Shown piece by piece: positions 48,293 to 58,076 of a stretch of 64,000 nt of DNA. Numbering within the stretch: the stretch's first letter is position 1; each line of letters starts with the position of its first letter. The notes below the pieces were generated by a model that had not been told where the DNA came from, did not search any database, and saw only the letters and a list, made by a program, of their open reading frames with translations. Both the position numbers and the translations under genes were made by a program. The stretch comes from Planococcus sp. MB-3u-03 (GTDB lineage Bacteria > Bacillota > Bacilli > Bacillales_A > Planococcaceae): NCBI RefSeq assembly GCF_002833405.1, contig NZ_CP025135.1, forward strand, positions 2,089,501 to 2,153,500, given 5' to 3'.

Positions 48293-49051
48293 TTAAGCGT
48301 TTTGTTCTTTATTCTTTTTAATGCCCGTAAACACTCCGGTCAAGACGATGCCTAAAAGCACAAGCCAGAATGTGATCGTCCACGGCGTCGAATGCGGAAA
48401 ATCATGCGGCAGGACACCCAATTTTTCGTGGGATAAAGTCAAAACGACCAATTTGACCCCTACCCAACCGACCACGACAAATGCTGCTGTTTCAAGCTGC
48501 GGATACTTTTCCAACAGCCGGACGAATTTATGCGCAGCGAAACGCATGATGATCACACCGATCAACCCGCCAGCCAGCATCACGCCAAACTGGCCGCCAT
48601 TGATGCCGCCGATGTCGAAATCGCCGAGATGCGGCAATGTCACCGCGAGCGCAACGGCCGCGAGCATCGAATCGATGGCAAAAGCGATATCTGCCAGCTC
48701 CACTTTCAATACGGTCATCCAGAAACCGGATCCTTTTGTCGTTTCCGGTTCTATTGTATGTTCTTTGCCTTTGCGCTGGTCATAGATGTGCTTAACCGCG
48801 ATAAACAGCAGATAGGCGGCTCCAAGTGCCTGGATCTGCCAAATGTTCACCAGGAACGTAATCATGAACAAAGCGGCGAAACGGAAGATAAAAGCGCCTG
48901 CCAAACCATAGAACAAGGCTTTCTTCTGCTGGGGCTTCGGCAAATGCTTGACCATGACAGCCATGACCACCGCATTATCTGCTGCAAGCAAACCTTCCAG
49001 CCCGATAAGCACAAGCAGCACCCATGCGTATTCCAATAAGATAGTATCCAT
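48293..49051 (-). CDS. TerC-family metal exporter (YkoY-like)
   Basis: 252 aa, seven or more membrane helices. LEGLLAADNAVVMAVMV and VELADIAFAIDSMLAAVAL are the two TerC acidic motifs. B. subtilis TerC proteins YkoY and YceF aid Mn(II) efflux and metalation of exported enzymes. A yybP-ykoY Mn riboswitch directly precedes it. ATG 49051 with GGAGGG five bases upstream. Confidence 0.93.
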   Translation of the reverse strand: MDTILLEYAWVLLVLIGLEGLLAADNAVVMAVMVKHLPKPQQKKALFYGLAGAFIFRFAALFMITFLVNIWQIQALGAAYLLFIAVKHIYDQRKGKEHTIEPETTKGSGFWMTVLKVELADIAFAIDSMLAAVALAVTLPHLGDFDIGGINGGQFGVMLAGGLIGVIIMRFAAHKFVRLLEKYPQLETAAFVVVGWVGVKLVVLTLSHEKLGVLPHDFPHSTPWTITFWLVLLGIVLTGVFTGIKKNKEQNA

Positions 49052-49080
49052 AATTTCCCTCCTGATTTTGCCCGACAAAA

Positions 49081-49112
49081 AAGACCCATGCCTAATAAAA
49101 GGCAAAGGTCTT
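49081..49112 (-). terminator. Expression-platform terminator of the Mn riboswitch
   Basis: AAGACC(TTTGCC)...(GGCA)GGTCTT hairpin plus T6 on the minus strand. Its 5' arm shares bases 49107-49108 with the aptamer P1 stem, so aptamer folding and termination exclude each other. Confidence 0.85.
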
Positions 49113-49206
49113 GCTAAGCGTCGTAATATGCCGCTATCACAACCGATGGCCAGAAGCCACGTCTTGACGACTGTGAAATAGGTTTCCCTATAGCTACTCC
49201 CCTTTG
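49103..49206 (-). ncRNA. yybP-ykoY manganese riboswitch aptamer
   Basis: On the minus strand CAAAGGGGAGTAGCTATAGG opens the aptamer, TCGTCAAGACGTGGC and GGCCATCGGTTGTGATAGCG form the middle, and GCTTAGCAAGACCTTTG closes it; CAAAGG (49206-49201) pairs with CCTTTG (49108-49103) as P1. These are the conserved blocks of the yybP-ykoY class. Mn(II) binding should stabilise P1, block the terminator and switch the TerC gene on. Confidence 0.93.
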
Positions 49207-49268
49207 TCGAGAGTTTGTATTATTGGTCTGTAGATGTATTATAGCACTTGTGCCGGAACTGTAAACAA

Positions 49269-50348
49269 TTAGGCAATCGTCACGTGGTATTTCTGTTCTA
49301 CCTTATGTTCGTTATAGTACGCCACCATTGCCGGCATCGTTTCCAGAAAGTCTGCTGGCCGGATGTCGCTTCCTGCCAATAAAGATTGGGCGTTTTGCGT
49401 ATCGAATTGCGCTGGCCAGTCCATATAATCCAAAGTCTCGGCTTCAACGCCGAGATATTTGCGGATCGCCGGCACCTTCATCGATAGCGCCGCAAGTTTT
49501 TTCGGGATCCTGCCTTTAGGATACTTTCCGGTCATTTCATGGACCATTGCCCGGTATACTTCTTCTACTGGATGGGGATTGGGGTCGGTCAAATGGACGG
49601 TTGCCGACTCGGCTTGTTCGAGCCCGCTCAAATAAACGGAAGCTTCCAGGATATAATCGACCGGTACGACATTGATGGTTGAATGTGAACGCCCGATATA
49701 CGGAATGGCAGGCAAATGCTTCATCCGGTCAATCATATTCAAAAAGAAATACGGGCCATCAAATTTAGAGGTCTCGCCACTTGCTGAATGGCCCCTGACA
49801 ATTCCTGGACGGATGATGGTCGTCGGTACTTGCTGTTTTACTTGTTGGACGAGCAATTCCGCTTCGAACTTCGTTTCTTCGTAATGGTTCTTGAATGCCT
49901 GTGGACGGATAAGTTCGTCTTCGAGCAATAAACCTTCTCTTTTGCCTGCTACATACGCCGTACTGAAATACATATAGCGCTCCAGCTGATCAAGTGTTTT
50001 GACCAAATCGTTGACGTTTTGTGTGCCTAGGATGTTGACTTTTTTCGCAATATCCTCCGGCACCGCCAAATCATAGATCGCCGCCAAATGCCATAAGACA
50101 AGCTTGTGTTTTCCAAGCCAGGACCGGTCTTCCCGTGAAAGCGCCAAGCCTTCTGCCGTGATATCTCCCGGCAGCAACCGGATCGGCACGCTGCCTGTCT
50201 TTTCCTCAATACTGATTGCCTGCTTTTGCGCTTTTTCCATTTCACTGGGCAGAACAATTGCCGCCAAACCCCAACCTTTCTGGGCACATGATTCCATCAA
50301 ACGTGTTGCGATAAATCCGGGAAACCCGGTAAACACCATCATCTTCAT
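49269..50348 (-). CDS. SDR-family protein, fatty acyl reductase-like (NAD-binding 4)
   Basis: 359 aa extended SDR. N-terminal TGFPGFIATRLMES replaces the usual GxxGxxG; LAAIYDLAVPEDIAKKVNILGTQN spans the Rossmann core; YMYFSTAYVAG and YEETKFEAE give the catalytic Ser/Tyr/Lys set. This layout is that of thioester or acyl-CoA reductase domains and related epimerases. Substrate unknown. Its partners on either side are unrelated. Confidence 0.8.
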   Translation of the reverse strand: MKMMVFTGFPGFIATRLMESCAQKGWGLAAIVLPSEMEKAQKQAISIEEKTGSVPIRLLPGDITAEGLALSREDRSWLGKHKLVLWHLAAIYDLAVPEDIAKKVNILGTQNVNDLVKTLDQLERYMYFSTAYVAGKREGLLLEDELIRPQAFKNHYEETKFEAELLVQQVKQQVPTTIIRPGIVRGHSASGETSKFDGPYFFLNMIDRMKHLPAIPYIGRSHSTINVVPVDYILEASVYLSGLEQAESATVHLTDPNPHPVEEVYRAMVHEMTGKYPKGRIPKKLAALSMKVPAIRKYLGVEAETLDYMDWPAQFDTQNAQSLLAGSDIRPADFLETMPAMVAYYNEHKVEQKYHVTIA

Positions 50349-50417
50349 CCACTCACACCCCTTTTCTGTATTCTACTAAAAAATGGATAGCTGCGCCCAT
50401 AAAACTAATGCAAAAAA

Positions 50418-50445
50418 ATCCTGTGCAGAATCATCTGCACAGGAT
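50418..50445 (-). terminator. Terminator of the RND gene
   Basis: 11-bp stem ATCCTGTGCAG/CTGCACAGGAT followed on the minus strand by T7. Confidence 0.9.
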
Positions 50446-50448
50446 TTG

Positions 50449-53400
50449 TTATTCCTCGGTTTTTGCTTGTTTTCTCTTCTTGCTGTTCATGAACCGTGTT
50501 TCCCGGTCAAATAAACTGTAGACGACTGGCACGACATATAAAGATAAGAAAGTCGAACTGATCAGTCCGCCGATGACAGCAATCCCCATCGGCTGGTTGA
50601 TTTCCGTTCCTTCACCGATGCCAATGGCTAACGGCAAGAGGCCTAGGATCGTCGTCAGGGCTGTCATCAGGATCGGCCTTCTCCGGTCATGGACTGCCGT
50701 TACAATCGCATCAAAGGAACCTAATCCATCCGCTTTGCGCTGATTGATATAATCGACGAGCACAATCCCGTTATTGACGACAATCCCGACGAGCACCAGC
50801 ACGCCGATGACAGCAGTAATGCTGATCGGTGTCTGTGTCACAAATAGCGCGATAGAAACACCGATGACCATCAATGGCACCGTGAACATGATGACCAATG
50901 GGTATTTGAACGATTCAAACTGTGCTGCCATAACGATGTAGACGAGAACAATCGCCAATACGACTGCGAGCAGCATATCATCGATCGCATCATCGAACAG
51001 CTCTCGGTCTCCTCCGAACGAGACTTCCGTCTGTTCCGACAAATCAAGATCCGCTATAGCTGTGTCGACAGCAGTCGACATATCGCCCAAAGTTTGGTCG
51101 GATGGATATTGCAGTGTAAAGGATACACTTTCCGCTTGGTCGACGCGGCTGATCGAAACAGGCCCTTGTGCGACTTCGATGTCCGCCAGTTCCTGCAGTT
51201 CGACGAATGCACCGGACGGCGTGCGAAGCGTCAACTCACGCAAGCTGTCTACGCTGTTTCGCTGTTGTTCGTCATAGGAGACGAACACGCTGAGTACTTC
51301 ATCCTGTTCGTCGATGACTTGTGTCGCAAGCACGCCACGCGTAATGTTATTGACCGTCTGAGCAATTTGTGCGGGTGCCAGATTATTTTCAGTCGCCGCT
51401 TCCCGGTCGATCGTCAGTTGGATTTCATCGATTGTCTCCTGGCGGTCATTGGTCAATTCGACCACATTCTGCAGACTCGACAATTCTTCATCGATTGCAG
51501 CTACGGCTTCATCTAAGCGCTGCTTGTCCGTATCAGTCACGGTAAAGCTTAATGTGTTCGGTGTAGAGCCGGCAGCTGTCTGGAGATTAAAGCTGACGAG
51601 TGCATCGTCGCCGATTTTCTCCAGTACTTGCGGCTGTACATCATCCACAAATTCGAAAACCGAACGATCACGTTTATCCAGCGACAATAATTTCACGTAA
51701 ATTTCTGCCGTATTGGATTCCGCACTGCCTTGTGCCTGTCCTTGTTGAGTCGTGCCGATTAAGCTGACATACACATCAACATCTTCTTCAGCCTTCAGCT
51801 CTTCTTCGATGCTCTGGACCACTTCATTGGTCGCGGCCGTAGAAGAACCATTTTCAAGTTCAACAGTTACGCTGACAAAGCCCTCATCCGTCGCCGGCAG
51901 GAACTCAGTGCCCACTTGGGAAACGCCGAATGCGCCGATTCCGAGGAATACGAGTGCTGTCACAAGCACCAAAATTCGGTGGCGCAGGGCCCATAGCACA
52001 CTCTTCTCAAAGCGCTGCACGCCTTTTGAATCCGCCCTCACCGGTTTTGGTTTGCCGTCTTTTTGGCCGAGCATCCTTGAAGCCATCATCGGGATAACGG
52101 TCAGGGCGACAGCGAGCGAAGCGATCAAGCTGAACGAAATCGTCAACGCGAATTCGAAGAAAATTTCCCCAATCAATCCGGAGATGAAAATGACAGGCAC
52201 GAATACGGCAATGGTCGTCAAGGTCGAAGCGGTAATCGCCCCAGCTACTTCACGAGAACCATCGGATGCCGCTTTTTTCGGTTTTTTACCCATCGCCAAA
52301 TGCCGTTCGATGTTTTCGATGACGACAATGGCATTATCGACGAGCATCCCGATGCCAAGCGCCAAAGCACCGAGCGTCAAGATATTCAAAGCGAAATCGG
52401 CAAAGAACATCAATACGAAGGTCACGATCACTGAATAAGGGATCGCTACGCCGATGATGATCGGGCTCTTGATCCCGCGAAGGAAGAAGAACAACACCAG
52501 CATTGCAAAAATACCACCAAGAATTAAGGTCTGCCCGATATTATTGATCGCCAGTTTCACGTAATCTCCCTGGTCGAATAGGATATCGGCTTCTACTGCC
52601 GAAAAGCGCTCTTCGGCAAGCAATTCATCAAGGCGCTCCTGGAAGGCAGTCGAGACGTCTGCTGTATTGCCTCCAGACTCCTGAAGCACCGACAGCAAAA
52701 CGGCAGGTTCTTCATTGGCACGGGTTTCGCTATTGGTCTCCCGTTCTGTCACCGCTACTTCAGCGACGTCAGCCACGGTCACATTGTCGCCAGACATCGG
52801 GTCGACCGTGACGATCAGGTCTTCAATGTCGTCCACACTTTCCAACGTGCTGACGATGCGCGTCGTTAAATTGCGCCCGTCTTCCGTTTCAATCGGGTCT
52901 CCCGGCAAGGATATATTGTTCGCTTGGATCAGCTGGACGATATCCGCCTGCTGTAAGCCACGCTCTTCCAATTCTGCCGGGTCCAGCTGGATCGAAATAT
53001 CTTCGATCAATGAGCCCGAAACATTTACGCTCGCCACGCCATCCGTCTGGCGCAGCTGTGTTTCCAATTCCTCTGCAATGACCCGGACGTCCTGCTGTGC
53101 ATCAGTCGCCCGCAAGGACAATTGAATGATCGGGAATTGCGAAGGGTCGAACTTCAAAAAACGAGGGTCGTTCGAGTCGTCAGGAATCGGCGTCTGGTCG
53201 ATTCGCTGCGTGACTTCCGCCTGGACATCATCAATATCCGTATCCCATCCGAACTCCAGCAGGATGAAGTTCGATCCTTCCTGGCTGTTCGACTGAATTG
53301 ATTCGATTCCCGGCAATGTCGCCAAGCTTTCTTCCAGCGGTTTTGTCACTTTTTCGTTCACTTCCGTCGGGCTTGCCCCTGGATAGTTTGTGACTACAAC

Positions 53401-53535
53401 GCCAATCGGCGGATTCAATTCTGGAATCAAGGTGACAGGTATGCGGAGAAATGACACTGCCCCTAAAATGATGACCAACAGCATCGTGACAATAGTCAGT
53501 ACTGGTCGTTTGATGGAAAAATCGCTTAATTTCAT
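50449..53535 (-). CDS. RND-family efflux transporter (SwrC/AcrB-like)
   Basis: 1028 aa, 12 membrane helices with two large extracellular loops. KLSDFSIKRPVLTIVTMLLV is the N-terminus; GMLVDNAIVVIENIERHL carries the family Asp pair of helix 4, and VGIVVNNGIVLVDYINQ is its helix 10 mirror. Proton-driven export of lipophilic compounds or surfactant-like lipopeptides, as for B. subtilis SwrC. No membrane-fusion partner is next to it. ATG 53535 preceded by GAGAGGG at some distance. Confidence 0.92.
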   Translation of the reverse strand: MKLSDFSIKRPVLTIVTMLLVIILGAVSFLRIPVTLIPELNPPIGVVVTNYPGASPTEVNEKVTKPLEESLATLPGIESIQSNSQEGSNFILLEFGWDTDIDDVQAEVTQRIDQTPIPDDSNDPRFLKFDPSQFPIIQLSLRATDAQQDVRVIAEELETQLRQTDGVASVNVSGSLIEDISIQLDPAELEERGLQQADIVQLIQANNISLPGDPIETEDGRNLTTRIVSTLESVDDIEDLIVTVDPMSGDNVTVADVAEVAVTERETNSETRANEEPAVLLSVLQESGGNTADVSTAFQERLDELLAEERFSAVEADILFDQGDYVKLAINNIGQTLILGGIFAMLVLFFFLRGIKSPIIIGVAIPYSVIVTFVLMFFADFALNILTLGALALGIGMLVDNAIVVIENIERHLAMGKKPKKAASDGSREVAGAITASTLTTIAVFVPVIFISGLIGEIFFEFALTISFSLIASLAVALTVIPMMASRMLGQKDGKPKPVRADSKGVQRFEKSVLWALRHRILVLVTALVFLGIGAFGVSQVGTEFLPATDEGFVSVTVELENGSSTAATNEVVQSIEEELKAEEDVDVYVSLIGTTQQGQAQGSAESNTAEIYVKLLSLDKRDRSVFEFVDDVQPQVLEKIGDDALVSFNLQTAAGSTPNTLSFTVTDTDKQRLDEAVAAIDEELSSLQNVVELTNDRQETIDEIQLTIDREAATENNLAPAQIAQTVNNITRGVLATQVIDEQDEVLSVFVSYDEQQRNSVDSLRELTLRTPSGAFVELQELADIEVAQGPVSISRVDQAESVSFTLQYPSDQTLGDMSTAVDTAIADLDLSEQTEVSFGGDRELFDDAIDDMLLAVVLAIVLVYIVMAAQFESFKYPLVIMFTVPLMVIGVSIALFVTQTPISITAVIGVLVLVGIVVNNGIVLVDYINQRKADGLGSFDAIVTAVHDRRRPILMTALTTILGLLPLAIGIGEGTEINQPMGIAVIGGLISSTFLSLYVVPVVYSLFDRETRFMNSKKRKQAKTEE

Positions 53536-53685
53536 CTGTTCAATCCCTCTCTATGCCTGGTCCCTTTATCATAAGAAAAAATACCTTATACCGCAAACTT
53601 GAGGCCGTGTGTTCACAAGAACGCCATGTTTTTCCTGTTCCATGGAAAGCATGCGAATATTGGCAAGTTATTCGTTAAACGAAAA

Positions 53686-53713
53686 AACAGCCTGCCGTAA
53701 AAGGCAAGCTGTT
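53686..53713 (-). terminator. Terminator of prfC
   Basis: AACAG..GCC/GGC..CTGTT hairpin followed on the minus strand by T6. Confidence 0.82.
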
Positions 53714-53727
53714 GAAGATTCCGCTTA

Positions 53728-55296
53728 TTAAAGCAAGCTGTACAGGCGGATTTCAGGGTTCTTATCCTGGAACCAACGCGTTGCAAAATCATTTTCGAAC
53801 AAGAATACCAAATTGTCGTAGCGGTCTTTGACCAGCATCGAGCGGCCGCTCGACATCGACTCTTTGACGTCTTCTTCGTTCTCGATCCAGCGTGCAATTT
53901 TATTGCCGACTGGCTCCATTCTTACATCGACATTGTATTCGTTTTTCATCCGATGCTCGAATACCTCAAACTGAAGCTGGCCAACCGCACCGAGAATGAC
54001 TTCTTCGAGATGCAGCGTTTTATAATATTGGATCGCGCCTTCTTGCACCAACTGCAGAATCCCTTTATGGAAATGCTTTTGCTTCATGACGTTTTTCGCC
54101 GTGACTTTCATGAACAATTCCGGGGTGAATTGAGGCAAGGCTTCAAATTCGAATTTCTTGCCGCTCGTAATGGTATCGCCGATCTGGTAATTTCCGACAT
54201 CGTGCAGGCCGATAATATCGCCGGCGACGGCTTCGGATACCATTTCCCGGTCATCCGCCAAGAATTGCGTCGTTTGGGACAGCTTGAACGATTTACCGGT
54301 TCTCGACAGGGTGACGTTCATGCCGCGGTCGAATTTCCCTGAGACGATCCGGACGAAAGCGATGCGGTCGCGGTGCGCCGGGTTCATATTGGCTTGGATC
54401 TTGAAGACGAATCCGGAAAACGGCGTTTCTACCGGGTCCACGATATCTTCTTCTGTCGTCAAGCGAGGCTGCGGCTGCGGCGCAAATTGCAGGTAAGTCT
54501 CCAGGAAAGTTTCCACTCCGAAATTGGCCAGTGCGGATCCGAAGAAGACCGGCGTCAATTCCCCTTTTTTCACGCGATCGATGGAAAAGTCGTTTCCTGC
54601 TTCTTCCAATAACTCGATATCTTCAAGTGCTTGTGTATAATAAGAAGTTTTTGTCATTTCATGTTCACCGGCAAGGTGCCCGTTTTCATCGAGTTCCATG
54701 AAACGGCCGTCTTCAGAGCGGAATGGTTCGATGCGCTTATTATAGCGATCGTAAATTCCCATGAATTCTTTCCCCATGCCGATTGGCCAGTTCATTGCGT
54801 AGGACTGGATGCCGAGCACTTCTTCCAACTCTTCCATCAACTCAAGCGGCTCTTTTCCTTGACGGTCCATTTTGTTGATGAACGTGAAGATAGGAATGCC
54901 ACGCATTTTACAGACTTTGAATAATTTCACGGTCTGTGCTTCGATCCCTTTGGCGACATCGATGATCATGACGGCACTGTCGACCGCCATCAGCGTCCGG
55001 TACGTGTCTTCACTGAAATCTTGGTGCCCAGGGGTATCGAGAATGTTGACGCGGTGCCCTGAGTAATCGAATTGCATAACGGACGATGTAACGGAAATAC
55101 CACGCTGCTTTTCGATCTCCATCCAGTCGGAAGTGGCGAACTTGCCGGTCTTTTTCCCTTTGACCGTCCCGGCATCGCGAATTGCGCCGCCGAACAACAA
55201 GAGTTTCTCGGTCAAGGTCGTTTTCCCGGCATCCGGGTGGGAGATGATGGCGAAGGTTCTTCTGCTTTCAATTGCTTGTTGTAATTGGTCTGACAT
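53728..55296 (-). CDS. prfC: Peptide chain release factor 3
   Basis: 522 aa class II release factor GTPase that recycles RF1/RF2 after termination. G1 [22 protein letters not shown]3-specific [21 protein letters not shown]3 [16 protein letters not shown]4 NKMDR, then domains II and III. Its neighbour upstream on the same strand is murE, as in Staphylococcus aureus. Confidence 0.96.
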   Translation of the reverse strand: MSDQLQQAIESRRTFAIISHPDAGKTTLTEKLLLFGGAIRDAGTVKGKKTGKFATSDWMEIEKQRGISVTSSVMQFDYSGHRVNILDTPGHQDFSEDTYRTLMAVDSAVMIIDVAKGIEAQTVKLFKVCKMRGIPIFTFINKMDRQGKEPLELMEELEEVLGIQSYAMNWPIGMGKEFMGIYDRYNKRIEPFRSEDGRFMELDENGHLAGEHEMTKTSYYTQALEDIELLEEAGNDFSIDRVKKGELTPVFFGSALANFGVETFLETYLQFAPQPQPRLTTEEDIVDPVETPFSGFVFKIQANMNPAHRDRIAFVRIVSGKFDRGMNVTLSRTGKSFKLSQTTQFLADDREMVSEAVAGDIIGLHDVGNYQIGDTITSGKKFEFEALPQFTPELFMKVTAKNVMKQKHFHKGILQLVQEGAIQYYKTLHLEEVILGAVGQLQFEVFEHRMKNEYNVDVRMEPVGNKIARWIENEEDVKESMSSGRSMLVKDRYDNLVFLFENDFATRWFQDKNPEIRLYSLL

Positions 55297-55405
55297 TGTA
55301 TACGCTCCTTTAATTTCCTCTCTCTATCTTAGAGAAGGGACGTGCAAAAAACAAGAACTATCGCCTGAAGTTGCGGAAAGCGACACCGGCAAAAACGCAA
55401 AAATG

Positions 55406-55437
55406 AACGGAGAAAAATGCTTCGATTTTTCTCCGTT
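55406..55437 (-). terminator. Terminator of murE
   Basis: 13-bp stem AACGGAGAAAAAT/ATTTTTCTCCGTT with loop GCTTCG, followed on the minus strand by CATTTTTG. Confidence 0.85.
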
Positions 55438-55442
55438 CCATT

Positions 55443-56906
55443 TTATGATCCGAATTTACGCTGGGCTTCCTGTTCTGCTATTTCTTTATCGCTATGCGGA
55501 TATTTCGTATTTTCGATAATCTGGTAATCTTCATGCCCTTTGCCGGCCAAAATGATGATATCGCCTGCTTGCGCTTGCTGCACTGCGTGGCGCACCGCTT
55601 GTTCACGGTCCCCGATGCACGCATATTGGTCATGCTGCATGCCGGCTGCCAAATCATTTAAAATGCTGCCATACGGTTCATAGCGAGGATCGTCTGTCGT
55701 CAACACGACGTAATCTGCGACCGAAGCTTTTTCTGCCATGATTGGCCGCTTCGTCTTATCGCGGTTGCCTCCCGTACCGACTAAGAAAATAAGACGGCCG
55801 GTCTTGAAATCCTCAACAGCGGCAATGGCTTTCTCAATCGCATCCGGTGTATGTGCATAATCGATGAAGACCGATACCGGGGCATCGATTTCCGCTTTTT
55901 GCATGCGGCCTTCGACTGGCGAAATGGCTTCGAGTGCTGCAATCACCTGTTCAATCGGATAGCCTTCTGCAGACAATGCGGCAATAGCCGCCAGTGCATT
56001 GTAGACGTTGAAATGGCCAAGCAATTTCATCTCAACCGAAAATTCACCATGCGGGCATAATAATGTAAAGGACGTCCCTTTCGCTTCCAAGCGGATGTCA
56101 GCGGCACGGAACATCGCTTCATTTTCCAAACCGTAGGTAAAGACGGGAAAAGGCGTCATGGCTGCAAACTTCTCTGACCATTCATCGTCTGCATTCAGCA
56201 CCGCCCGCTTGTTCTGCGTCAAATCCTGTCCAAGCTGTGAAAACAGCAGCCCTTTGGCGTGTCCATATTCCTCCATCGTTCCATGGAAATCCAGGTGGTC
56301 ATGCGTCAAGTTCGTGAAAATTGCGGTATCGAACTCGACACCGGCCAAGCGGCCCAAGACGAGCCCGTGGGAAGAAACTTCCATCGTCATATGGGAACTG
56401 CCCGCCTCTAAAGCGCGGCTGATCATTTGCTGGGTGGTCAATGCATCGCTCGTCGTATTCGCCGACGGGTGCAATTCCCCGTTTAAATTAAAGCCGATCG
56501 TTCCGGTTAAAGCCGAGGTTTTGCCAAGCTCCATGAGCATCGCGTGCAGCATGCCCGCAACGCTTGTCTTTCCGTTCGTCCCCGTCACGCCGATCATATT
56601 CAACTTCTTGGAAGGGTGCCCGTAAAAACGAGCTGCCAAAATGCCGAGCGCACGGCTCGTATCGGCTACCGTGACGACAACTGCCCCTTCTATAGCCAGC
56701 GGTTTTTCCGCCAATATGACCGATGCGCCCTGGTTTACCGCTTGTTCGGCGAAATCATGCCCGTCGACTGTATAGCCTTTAATGCAGACAAAAAGAGAGC
56801 CTTGGACAATTTCCCTGGAATCCATTGTCATATGGGAAATGGATTGAGGCAATTCTCCTTTTATGGATGAAATTGGAATATTAAAAAATAGTTGCTTGCT
56901 GTCCAT
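55443..56906 (-). CDS. murE: UDP-MurNAc-L-Ala-D-Glu ligase MurE (probable L-Lys-adding type)
   Basis: 487 aa Mur ligase adding the third stem-peptide residue. N-terminal UDP-binding domain (TMDSREIVQGSLFVCIKG), ATP P-loop GVTGTNGKTSVAG, central MEVSSHGL and TNLTHDHLDFHGT, C-terminal FIDYAHTPDAIEKAI. The substrate-loop motif reads TTDDPRYEP rather than the DNPR of DAP-adding enzymes. That change and its prfC neighbour suggest an L-Lys type; this is inference. ATG 56906 has AGGAGG upstream; the frame extends to 57197 without family similarity. Confidence 0.93.
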   Translation of the reverse strand: MDSKQLFFNIPISSIKGELPQSISHMTMDSREIVQGSLFVCIKGYTVDGHDFAEQAVNQGASVILAEKPLAIEGAVVVTVADTSRALGILAARFYGHPSKKLNMIGVTGTNGKTSVAGMLHAMLMELGKTSALTGTIGFNLNGELHPSANTTSDALTTQQMISRALEAGSSHMTMEVSSHGLVLGRLAGVEFDTAIFTNLTHDHLDFHGTMEEYGHAKGLLFSQLGQDLTQNKRAVLNADDEWSEKFAAMTPFPVFTYGLENEAMFRAADIRLEAKGTSFTLLCPHGEFSVEMKLLGHFNVYNALAAIAALSAEGYPIEQVIAALEAISPVEGRMQKAEIDAPVSVFIDYAHTPDAIEKAIAAVEDFKTGRLIFLVGTGGNRDKTKRPIMAEKASVADYVVLTTDDPRYEPYGSILNDLAAGMQHDQYACIGDREQAVRHAVQQAQAGDIIILAGKGHEDYQIIENTKYPHSDKEIAEQEAQRKFGS

Positions 56907-56923
56907 CTGAAATCCTCCTAGTA

Positions 56924-57973
56924 TTATGACCCGAGCGGTGAATTGATATACGCATGAAGAAGCGCTGCCGTCGCTTTCAATGAATCGGTATGCGTTCGCT
57001 CGTACGCATGGGACGCTTCGATTCCAGGGCCGAACAAGGCGTGTTTCACATCTGCCCCTGCCCCGATTGCTGCAGAAGCATCGGATCCATAATACGGATA
57101 AATATCCACTTTGTAATCGATGTCCTGTTCTTTCGCCAATGCGATCAATTGGCGTGTCAGCCCATAGTGGTAAGGCCCGCTTGAATCTTTTGCGCAAATG
57201 GAGACCGTGAATTCATCGGAAGCCTGCCCGTCTCCAATCGCCCCCATATCGACAGCAATGTATTCCTCTGTCTCCACCGGAATATTGGAATTGCCGCCAT
57301 AGCCGATTTCTTCATTATTGGAGATATAGAAATGGGTCGTCTGCGGCAAGGATTCGCCGTTTGCCGCCTGCTTCGCCAATTCCAGCAAAAGTGCCGTACT
57401 CGCCTTATCATCCAAATGGCGTGATTTGATAAATCCGCTTTCCGTTTTCGTGAAGCGCGGGTCGAATGAGACGAAATCGCCCACTTCGATGCCCTGATTG
57501 CGGACATCCTCTGCGGAATTGCATTTGATATCCAAGCGCACTTCCATATTGTCGGCCGAGCGTTCCGCTGTACCGGAATCACGATACACATGGACAGTCG
57601 TCTGATGAAGCAGGATCGTGCCGGTGATCGTTTCGCCGCTGGCTGAATGGATCAGGCAATTCTCGCCTTCGATGGCATTGAATTTGAATCCGCCGACAAG
57701 CGATAGCTTTAAGCGCCCCGATGGTTTGATTTCTTTCACCATCGCACCGAGCGTATCGACATGTGCCGTGAGCAAGCGGTGGCGCTTGTCGTCCTGTCCT
57801 TTGATCGTGGCAATGACGCCGCCTTTATTGCTGATTATGTATGGAATAGTTGCCTGGTCAAAAAAATCCGTGACGAAATCCATCACTTGCATCGTGTAGC
57901 CGGAGGGGCTTGGAATGTTCACCAGTTTCTCCAAGGTGCTGATCGTTTCTTGTTCTTTCCAGTTAAAAGCCAA
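56924..57973 (-). CDS. M42-family metallo-aminopeptidase
   Basis: 349 aa co-catalytic metallopeptidase. IPSPSGYTMQVMDFV, LLTAHVDTLGAMV (metal His and Asp), SRHLDDKASTALLLELAKQA, ISNNEEIGYGGNS (catalytic Glu pair) and EASHAYERTHTDSL match the family. Members act as glutamyl aminopeptidases or endoglucanases by old naming. GTG 57982 lies against AGGGA; TTG 57973 is spaced correctly and chosen. murE follows 17 bp later, probably one unit. Confidence 0.9.
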   Translation of the reverse strand: MAFNWKEQETISTLEKLVNIPSPSGYTMQVMDFVTDFFDQATIPYIISNKGGVIATIKGQDDKRHRLLTAHVDTLGAMVKEIKPSGRLKLSLVGGFKFNAIEGENCLIHSASGETITGTILLHQTTVHVYRDSGTAERSADNMEVRLDIKCNSAEDVRNQGIEVGDFVSFDPRFTKTESGFIKSRHLDDKASTALLLELAKQAANGESLPQTTHFYISNNEEIGYGGNSNIPVETEEYIAVDMGAIGDGQASDEFTVSICAKDSSGPYHYGLTRQLIALAKEQDIDYKVDIYPYYGSDASAAIGAGADVKHALFGPGIEASHAYERTHTDSLKATAALLHAYINSPLGS

Positions 57974-58076
57974 TCTAATCACTCCCTGATTTTTTAATCA
58001 TATCAAAAACTGCCATTTTCGCACAGTCCCGACTATAGTAAGATGAGTAAGACTCTTAGCATGATGAGGTGCAATT

